DNA from: Chthoniobacterales bacterium
Lineage (GTDB): Bacteria; Verrucomicrobiota; Verrucomicrobiia; Chthoniobacterales; UBA10450
Length of the DNA stretch: 10,700 bases
Direction: 5' to 3'
Assembly: GCA_013695905.1 (NCBI GenBank)
Contig: JACCZQ010000174.1
Span: 1-10,700 of the forward strand
Below, one piece after another: positions 5,759 to 10,700 of this stretch. Each line of letters starts with the position of its first letter. The stretch's first letter is position 1. Position numbers and translations under genes: made by a program. The notes beneath the pieces are model-generated. The model had not been told where the DNA came from, ran no database searches, and saw only the letters and a list, made by a program, of their open reading frames with translations.

Positions 5759-7609
5759 CTATCGCCGCGCCATGACGATCTCGCCCGGCAGCTGGTAGAG
5801 CTTTGATTCGTCCGCATCGAAGGCCCAGGCGGAGAGCTTCGCGCCGGGAGGGATCGCCCGCGGCGGGAACTTCGCGGTCCAGCCGCTCCAGAGCTGGTCG
5901 TCGTCATCCAGATGCTCTACGACATCCGGGCGGCGCACGACTTTGTCGGAAATCGCGACTGCGATCCACTCGCCGCCGAGTCCCTGGTAGGCAAGCACGA
6001 CGCAATCGGCGGGCCGGGATTTCTCCTCCAGCGCGGCCCAGCCGCTGACGCCGTAAAGACCGCCTTCCAAGGGCGCACTGCGGTCAACGTTTCCAGAAAC
6101 TTCTTCGCCGTCGGCGCGTTCGTGCGGGAGTTGGTCGAGCCGCGCGGTGCGGATGAGCGGCGGCTGCAGCAGGCCGAGGTCGTCGAGCGCGCCGGCGAGG
6201 TGACGCGCGGTCGCGGGGATGGTGCTGTTGTTGCTCTTAATGATCGGCATGGTATCGAGGGCGTGACTGAAGACGACGGCGGCGCGGCCGAGGCGGTAGC
6301 GGGCGGCGCGTTCTTCGAGGAGGGCGACGGAATTACCGAAACCGGCGACGTAAAGTGAGATGTAGGCGAGCGCGAGGGCGGTGCAGATCGCCGGTGCGAG
6401 GAGGCGCAGGCGGAGCGGCTCGGCGCGCTCGCGCAGGTGGGTGAAAATCATCGGGACGAGGGCAATGAGCGCCACCGTCAGGTAAAGCGAGAAGGTGACG
6501 TAACGGGAGTCGAGCGCCTGCGGCACCCCGAGGCCGATGCGGCCGAGTGACGCGGGGATGGCGCAGCCGATGGAGTACAGGCCGAGCGCGAGCCAGGGCA
6601 ATGCGCGGCGGCGGAATTCGCGATCGGCGCGCCGGACAAAAACGTAGCTCGCGGCGACCGCGAAGCCCGCGAGGAGCAGCGCGCCTGCCCAGGTGGCCGC
6701 GGTGAGTGGCACCTCGTGGTTGTAGGGGCGTACGCCATATGCAACGGCGCCGCCGAGAAACGCGGTGAAGTAATGGACATACGCCAGCAGCGGCACTTGC
6801 GGGGCGAAATCGGGGACTTCAGGTGGTTTTTGGTAGCCCCAGAAATAGGCGACAGCGCACCCGGCGCCGACCGCACACCAGCCGCCGAGCCACAGCGGCC
6901 AGCGCGGCAATTTCTCCCAGAGCAGAAAGACCGGAAACGTGAGGCCAAACGCCAGCAGCCCGTGGGCGAGGGTGAAGGTGCTGGCAATGGCGAGCGCTGA
7001 GCAGATGGCAAACTTCGCCGCCACGCCGAGACGGCTTTGCAGCACCAAGAGTCCGGCGAGGATGAACAGCGCCGGCATGAACGAGGGAAACCCGGACGCG
7101 AGCAGCCACAGCTCTTCCTGCGCGGGCGAGAAGATGCCGAGCACCATGAGCAGGAAGCAAATCACCACCGCCGCCGGCGAAAGGCCGGAGCGCCGCAGCA
7201 GCAAAAAAAGCCCCATCGCCGTGAGGCAGCAGAAGAGGACCGACAGCATCATGGCGTCGCGCGCGTCGTAGCGGCCGGTGAAAGTGAGCAGGATAAAAAT
7301 CAGCTTCGGCAGGAACGTGCGGGCTTCGAGTTGCTGCGCAAAAAGCTCCGCGAAGCTGAGCTGCCCCAGGTGCGCGTGGGTGATCATCGGCACCATATCC
7401 CAATCATCCCAGAGCGGCACGTCCACGCCGAAGCGGCGGACGAGCAGCGCGATGTAAATCGCCGGCAGCGCGGCGAGGGCGAAAACGGCGGCGAAGAGTG
7501 TGCGCGGCTGCGCAAGGAGACGGCGGAGACGTGCAGGGAAATCGGACATGGCGGCGGGCAGCGACCCTGCTGCACTCCGTTTGACCGGCCGGGGCGCGGG
7601 TTTGTTCAC
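5759..7609 (-). CDS. GT-C-like polytopic membrane protein with C-terminal extracytoplasmic domain
   Basis: A 616-residue protein from GTG 7609. About 11-12 hydrophobic segments lie between residues 38 and 423 (e.g. 38-57, 119-138, 146-163, 198-215, 238-258, 303-324, 370-391, 402-423). After the first one comes PLWDDWD (65-71): an acidic motif in the first outer loop is the hallmark of GT-C glycosyltransferases, which use lipid-phosphate sugars. A SRY motif (368-370) precedes a later segment. Residues 425-616 form a soluble domain, probably outside the membrane, with a beta-rich part (about 508-560, VSGWA at 521-525). The family is unnamed to me; GT activity is inferred from topology and the Asp motif only. 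ATG at 7549 (596 residues) is an alternative start; GTG gives the closer 30-bp gap to the upstream gene, and neither has a good Shine-Dalgarno. Confidence 0.85.
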   Translation of the reverse strand: MNKPAPRPVKRSAAGSLPAAMSDFPARLRRLLAQPRTLFAAVFALAALPAIYIALLVRRFGVDVPLWDDWDMVPMITHAHLGQLSFAELFAQQLEARTFLPKLIFILLTFTGRYDARDAMMLSVLFCCLTAMGLFLLLRRSGLSPAAVVICFLLMVLGIFSPAQEELWLLASGFPSFMPALFILAGLLVLQSRLGVAAKFAICSALAIASTFTLAHGLLAFGLTFPVFLLWEKLPRWPLWLGGWCAVGAGCAVAYFWGYQKPPEVPDFAPQVPLLAYVHYFTAFLGGAVAYGVRPYNHEVPLTAATWAGALLLAGFAVAASYVFVRRADREFRRRALPWLALGLYSIGCAIPASLGRIGLGVPQALDSRYVTFSLYLTVALIALVPMIFTHLRERAEPLRLRLLAPAICTALALAYISLYVAGFGNSVALLEERAARYRLGRAAVVFSHALDTMPIIKSNNSTIPATARHLAGALDDLGLLQPPLIRTARLDQLPHERADGEEVSGNVDRSAPLEGGLYGVSGWAALEEKSRPADCVVLAYQGLGGEWIAVAISDKVVRRPDVVEHLDDDDQLWSGWTAKFPPRAIPPGAKLSAWAFDADESKLYQLPGEIVMARR

Positions 7610-7639
7610 CGCGCGGCGCCGAATTCTGCGGGAAAGGCC

Positions 7640-8131
7640 TTACCGCACCCGCGAGACCCGGATGTTGCCGCCGCCTGCGATATACATGCGGTAGCCGCTC
7701 AGCATTCCCGGCTTGCGGAAGATCAGCACCGGCGGGGAATCGATCGCGGGGAAGGAGCGCGAGACCTGCTGCGATTGCTTCCAGACCTGTCCGTTCTCGA
7801 GCGTGAAGGAGGTGCGGCCGTCGTAGCCGCGGAAGGTGCCGACGATGGCGCTCTGGATCACCTCCGGCTCGTTGCGGGTGATCTTGCCTTCCTTCGCGGC
7901 TTCGTCGACGGCGGCGGTGGCGGCTTGCTGGTTGCTGCTGGCGACGTAGCCGCGGATGAACCGATCCAGCGCGGCGCGTTCGTCAGGAGAGAGTTTGCCG
8001 AGGCCGGCGCGCTCGAATTCGGCCGGCGCCATGGCTTTCTGCACGCCGGGGAAATCCGGCGACTGTGCTTGTAGTCCGGAGACCCAGGCGAAGGAGAGGG
8101 CAGCGAGAAGCGCGAAGCGGAGCAGTTTCAT
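7640..8131 (-). CDS. Small exported protein of unknown function
   Basis: A 163-residue protein with a clear signal peptide (Lys3, hydrophobic 5-20, LQA before Gln23). The mature part has a helical motif FERAGLGKLSPDERAALDRF (39-58), a variable Ala-rich linker (62-80) and a C-terminal beta-rich region with VGTFRGYDGRTSFTLENGQ (97-115) and YRMYIAGGGNIRVSRVR at the end. I recall similar short exported proteins with an AGL.KLS...AL motif followed by a GTF.G..G...F.LENGQVW segment in several phyla, for example xanthomonads, all without known function. ATG 8131 is fixed by the signal peptide. It is 30 bp upstream of the GT-C-like gene on the same strand, so the two are probably co-transcribed. There is no clear Shine-Dalgarno. 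Confidence 0.85.
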   Translation of the reverse strand: MKLLRFALLAALSFAWVSGLQAQSPDFPGVQKAMAPAEFERAGLGKLSPDERAALDRFIRGYVASSNQQAATAAVDEAAKEGKITRNEPEVIQSAIVGTFRGYDGRTSFTLENGQVWKQSQQVSRSFPAIDSPPVLIFRKPGMLSGYRMYIAGGGNIRVSRVR

Positions 8132-8163
8132 AGCAGGGCTACTCGACTCAGCCGGGGCGGGAA

Positions 8164-8169
8164 AGTCAA
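8164..8169 (-). promoter_or_regulatory. Possible -35 element in kbl to small-exported-protein spacer
   Basis: On the minus strand TTGACT, close to the sigma70 -35 consensus, lies 33 bases before the ATG at 8131. The matching -10 region (TCGAGT or GAGTAG) is weak. If real, the small exported protein and the GT-C gene have a promoter separate from kbl. Confidence 0.25.
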
Positions 8170-8228
8170 AGCGAAAGGTGGTACGCGCGTAGTGGAGGGC
8201 AGGGCAGGCCGGTGCGCTTCCGCCTCAG

Positions 8229-9410
8229 CTACTTCAGCTCTTCGTTAGTCTCGGCGAAGGCGTTGACGGCAAACTCCAAATCCTCGCGTGAATGCGCGGC
8301 GCTCACCTGCGTCCGCACGCGTGCGGTGCCGTGCGGCACCACCGGGTAGAAAAAGCCGATGACATAGACGCCTTTTTCCAGCATCCGCGCCGCGAAACGC
8401 TGTGACTTGGCGGCATCCCCCAGCATGATCGGGACGATCGGGTGAGTGCCGGGTTTGATCGTGAGGCCGCGCTCCGTCAGGGCCGCGCGGAAGAATCTCG
8501 TGTTCTCCTCCAGCTTATCGCGCAGCTCGGTGGATTGCATGAGCAGCTCCAGTCCTTTCAACGTGGCGGCGACGATCGGCGGCGCCACGCTGTTTGAAAA
8601 CAAATACGGACGCGACCGCTGACGCAGCAGCTCGACGATCGATTTCCGCGCGCTGGTGAAGCCGCCACTCGCACCGCCAAGTGCCTTCCCGAGCGTGCCG
8701 GTGATGATGTCGATCCGCCCCATCACATCGCGGTATTCATGCGTGCCGCGGCCGGTCTTGCCGAGGAAGCCGCTGGCATGCGCGTCGTCAATCATGACCA
8801 GCGCTTTGTATTTGTCGGCCAGGTCGCAGATCGTCTTCAGGTCGGCAATTGTCCCGTCCATCGAGAAGCAGCCGTCGGTGGCGATCATCCGCACCCGCGC
8901 GCCGCTCGCCTCCTGCAGCTTCGTTTCGAGATCGGCCATGTCGTTGTGCTTGTAGCGGGCGCGCTGCGCTTTGCAGAGGCGGATGCCGTCGATGATGGAG
9001 GCGTGGTTCAGCTCGTCGGAAATGATCGCGTCCTCGGGGCCGAGCAGCGTCTCGAAGAGGCCGCCGTTTGCGTCGAACGCGCTGGGGTAAAGGATCGTGT
9101 CTTCGGTGCCGAGAAACTCCGTCAGCGCGGCTTCGAGTTGCTTGTGAATATCTTGCGTGCCGCAGATGAAACGCACGCTCGCCATGCCGAAGCCGTGGGT
9201 GTCCAGCGCCTCCTTCGCGGCGGCGATCAGCGCCGGATGATCGGCGAGGCCGAGGTAGTTATTTGCGCAGAAATTCAGCACCTCGCGGCCTTCGGCGACT
9301 TTGATGTGCGCGTCTTGTGGCGAGGTAATTACGCGCTCCGTTTTGTAGAGACCCTGTTCCCGGATTTCGCCGAGGGTTTTCGTCAGTTGCTGTTCAAATG
9401 CCGCGAGCAT
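8229..9410 (-). CDS. kbl: 2-amino-3-ketobutyrate CoA ligase (glycine C-acetyltransferase)
   Basis: A 393-residue PLP enzyme (E. coli Kbl has about 398). It cleaves 2-amino-3-ketobutyrate with CoA to glycine and acetyl-CoA, the second step of threonine degradation after threonine dehydrogenase. The sequence follows E. coli Kbl closely through the core: [10 protein letters not shown] (His136, PLP stacking), [10 protein letters not shown] (177-186), MIDDAHASG (Asp208 and His211, PLP contacts) and [14 protein letters not shown] (Lys242, Schiff base), then [12 protein letters not shown] and [10 protein letters not shown]. These specific blocks favour Kbl over the related AONS and ALAS enzymes. ATG 9410 is chosen because GGAGAG (9417-9422, minus strand) lies six bases upstream; an in-frame TTG at 9443 adds 11 residues outside the family alignment. 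No tdh gene is visible in the window. Confidence 0.95.
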   Translation of the reverse strand: MLAAFEQQLTKTLGEIREQGLYKTERVITSPQDAHIKVAEGREVLNFCANNYLGLADHPALIAAAKEALDTHGFGMASVRFICGTQDIHKQLEAALTEFLGTEDTILYPSAFDANGGLFETLLGPEDAIISDELNHASIIDGIRLCKAQRARYKHNDMADLETKLQEASGARVRMIATDGCFSMDGTIADLKTICDLADKYKALVMIDDAHASGFLGKTGRGTHEYRDVMGRIDIITGTLGKALGGASGGFTSARKSIVELLRQRSRPYLFSNSVAPPIVAATLKGLELLMQSTELRDKLEENTRFFRAALTERGLTIKPGTHPIVPIMLGDAAKSQRFAARMLEKGVYVIGFFYPVVPHGTARVRTQVSAAHSREDLEFAVNAFAETNEELK

Positions 9411-9461
9411 GTGCCACTCTCCGCCATCGGCTCCGGGTTGCAAAAACGCGCAAAAATATTC

Positions 9462-9491
9462 TTGCCGGTGCTTGTGAATAACTGGTAATAA
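9462..9491 (+). promoter_or_regulatory. Sigma70-like promoter of the 3D-domain lipoprotein gene
   Basis: TTGCCG (9462-9467) and TAATAA (9486-9491) are separated by 18 bp, a good sigma70-type arrangement 16 bases before the TTG start at 9508. The -10 overlaps a ten-base tandem repeat at 9477-9496. The spacer is unusually AT-rich for this window. Confidence 0.5.
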
Positions 9492-9496
9492 CTCGT
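9477..9496 (+). repeat. Tandem 10-bp repeat AATAACTsGT over the promoter
   Basis: Bases 9477-9486 and 9487-9496 are direct repeats that differ at one position. The 10-bp period is close to one helical turn, and the repeat covers the -10 of the putative promoter, as an operator would. It is short enough to be chance. Confidence 0.45.
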
Positions 9497-9507
9497 GCGT
9501 TCAACCC

Positions 9508-10290
9508 TTGAGAACGCTCTCTTTCCGACATCTCGCTCTCCCGACACTCGCCCTCCTCAGCGCGTGCCTTCTCTCCTCCTGCGGCACGACCGGGCCGCGT
9601 CGCACCGCCAGCGCCCCGCGACCGCTCCCGCCGTATGAGCCGCCGCTCGCCCGCGCGAACATGCAGACGGTGCGCACCACCGCCTACACGCACACGGAGT
9701 CCGATCATCTCATTTACGGCCGGCGGAATGCGCTCGGCGGCACGTTAAGCTCGGCGACGGTGCCGGGGCGCCGCAGCACCACCACGAAAGCGCGCCAGAC
9801 GAAGTCGCGCCGCGCGGGCATCAGCAGCGAACCGGAGTCGCTCATAATGACCTACATGAGCCGCGAGAAGCGAATCGCTGCGGCGAAGAAGGCGAAGACG
9901 GCAGACAAGAAGAACGCAAAGGCATTAGCAAAAGCGAAAGGCAAAGCGGCGCGCGCGACCCGGCCGGAGCCGCCGCGGATCGGCAGCGCCGCGGCGGATT
10001 GGTCGCGCTGGCCTGCGGGCACAGTCTTCAAAGTTCTATCGACGGACCAGACCTATCGCGTGGACGATTACGGCTGGGCGCTGGCCGGGACGAACACGAT
10101 CGACCTCTACATGCCGAGCAAATCGGCGATGAACTCCTGGGGTGTGCGCCGCGTGCCGATCCAGGTCGTCACATGGGGTGACCCGCAGCAGAGCCTGGCG
10201 GTCCTGCGCGGCCGGCAAAGCTATCGCCACGTCCGGCGTATGGTGCTGGCGCTGGAAGGCCAGCACGAGAGTGCGGCGGCTTTGCGATAA
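9508..10290 (+). CDS. 3D-domain (DPBB/RlpA-like) lipoprotein with Lys/Ala-rich insert
   Basis: A 260-residue protein. Residues 1-24 are a lipoprotein signal with lipobox LSSC (Cys25), so it is probably anchored in an envelope membrane. TTG 9508 is the only start that keeps this signal: an in-frame stop lies at 9475 and the next ATG is at 9661. The 3D domain starts with VRTTAYTHTESDHL (55-68) and resumes at AADWSRWPAGT (162-172), VDDYGWALAGTNTIDLY (185-201) and WGVRRVPIQVV (211-221). The acidic positions Asp164, Asp186 or Asp187, and Asp199 fit the three aspartates that name the family, known from MltA-type lytic transglycosylases and YocH-like wall proteins. A cell-wall role is therefore likely. 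Between the two halves, residues 80-157 form a low-complexity insert, Lys/Ala-rich at 120-150. It is divergent from kbl. Confidence 0.85.
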   Translation: MRTLSFRHLALPTLALLSACLLSSCGTTGPRRTASAPRPLPPYEPPLARANMQTVRTTAYTHTESDHLIYGRRNALGGTLSSATVPGRRSTTTKARQTKSRRAGISSEPESLIMTYMSREKRIAAAKKAKTADKKNAKALAKAKGKAARATRPEPPRIGSAAADWSRWPAGTVFKVLSTDQTYRVDDYGWALAGTNTIDLYMPSKSAMNSWGVRRVPIQVVTWGDPQQSLAVLRGRQSYRHVRRMVLALEGQHESAAALR

Positions 10291-10325
10291 CCGGCGTGGC
10301 TGGCGCGTTGCGCGCAGACCACTCG

Positions 10326-10700
10326 TTAGGCGAGCTTTTTACCGTAGCAGGCATTCAGCGGGTCGTCTTTGAATTCGCCGAAGCCTGGAATGTGCGCGTA
10401 GTTCATGCTCTCGTAGAGACGCATCGCGCCGGGCTGCCATTGCCCTGTCTCGAGCCGGATTTCTTCGAAGCCGTTCGATCGAGCAATCTTCTCCAACTTC
10501 TCGAGGATCAGGCGCGCGATTCCTCTCCTCCGGAACGGAGGCTCCACATACATGCGCTTCACTTCCGCGATGGCAGCAGTGTGCGGGCGAATCGCACCGC
10601 AACCGACGGCGCGCTCGTTCTCGCGCGCGAGCACGAACGCTGCGCCAGGTTCGTCGATGCCGGCGATCTCCGGCGCCATCGGTTCTGTGTTGCCGTAGAT
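10326..10700 (-). CDS. GNAT-family N-acetyltransferase, 5' end beyond window
   Basis: The frame is open from TAA at 10326 to the right edge (124 codons plus stop); the methionine encoded at 10679-10677 is internal, because the preceding codons continue a plausible family sequence (IYGNTEP before MAPEI). GNAT motif A is clear: VKRMYVEPPFRRRGIARLIL (visible part, about 47-66), with RRRGIA as the acetyl-CoA pyrophosphate loop. Motif B follows with RLETGQWQPGAMRLYESMNY, the LYES.NY end being typical. It transfers an acetyl group from acetyl-CoA to an unknown amine, in the cytoplasm. Perhaps 25-40 N-terminal residues are missing. It converges with the 3D-domain gene, 35 bp away, with no clear terminator between. 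Confidence 0.92.
   Translation of the reverse strand: MYGNTEPMAPEIAGIDEPGAAFVLARENERAVGCGAIRPHTAAIAEVKRMYVEPPFRRRGIARLILEKLEKIARSNGFEEIRLETGQWQPGAMRLYESMNYAHIPGFGEFKDDPLNACYGKKLA

Noticed and set aside
5598..5798. Plus-strand frame of 66 codons inside the inverted repeat
   Set aside because: Its sequence comes from the repeat arm and it overlaps the end of the GT-C-like gene.
7037..8074. Plus-strand open frame of 345 codons
   Set aside because: Antisense to the GT-C-like and small exported protein genes; composition is Arg/His/Gly-rich and shadow-like.
8739..9488. Plus-strand open frame of 249 codons
   Set aside because: Antisense to kbl, whose identity is secure.
10320..10331. GTTAGGC/GCCTAAC heptamers resembling integron attC core sites
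   Set aside because: No partner core site at 60-140 bp with a folded arm is seen at any of the three places, and there is no integrase or cassette array.

Overview
The window is GC-rich bacterial chromosomal DNA. I see no phage, IS element, integrase, CRISPR array or RNA gene. Several features suggest an environmental Gram-negative bacterium, most likely Verrucomicrobiota (Chthoniobacterales/Spartobacteria-like) or a neighbouring phylum: many exported proteins with Sec or lipoprotein signals, few Shine-Dalgarno sequences, -10-like hexamers almost touching start codons, and small palindromic repeats in the spacers. This assignment comes from general impression, not from a marker gene.

Layout. 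1-1085 (-): 5' two thirds or so of a secreted BNR/Asp-box beta-propeller protein, cut by the left edge. 1218-2057 (-): exported beta-class carbonic anhydrase. 2058-2315: divergent spacer with a long imperfect palindrome. 2316-3425 (+): secreted DUF2891-type protein. 3426-4036: 611-bp gene-free spacer with a run of hairpins and a degraded inverted-repeat element. 4037-4948 (+): metallo-beta-lactamase-fold hydrolase. 5007-5450 (+): OsmC-family protein. 5451-5758: convergent spacer with a perfect 32-bp inverted repeat. 5759-7609 (-): GT-C-like polytopic membrane protein. 7640-8131 (-): small exported protein of unknown function. 8229-9410 (-): 2-amino-3-ketobutyrate CoA ligase (kbl). 9411-9507: divergent promoter region. 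9508-10290 (+): 3D-domain (double-psi beta-barrel) lipoprotein starting at TTG. 10326-10700 (-): GNAT acetyltransferase whose 5' end is cut by the right edge.

The genes do not form one pathway. They are mostly housekeeping and envelope functions: CO2/bicarbonate interconversion outside the cytoplasm, threonine/glycine metabolism, peroxide or thiol defence, a metal-dependent hydrolase and cell-wall remodelling. Possible transcription units are kbl, the small exported protein and the GT-C protein (all -, gaps of 97 and 30 bp), and the MBL and OsmC genes (both +, gap 58 bp, although OsmC seems to have its own promoter).

I found no convincing new multi-gene system. The least explained material is non-coding: at least four palindromic or inverted-repeat elements in three spacers, two of them apparently related, and an 11-mer that occurs three times.
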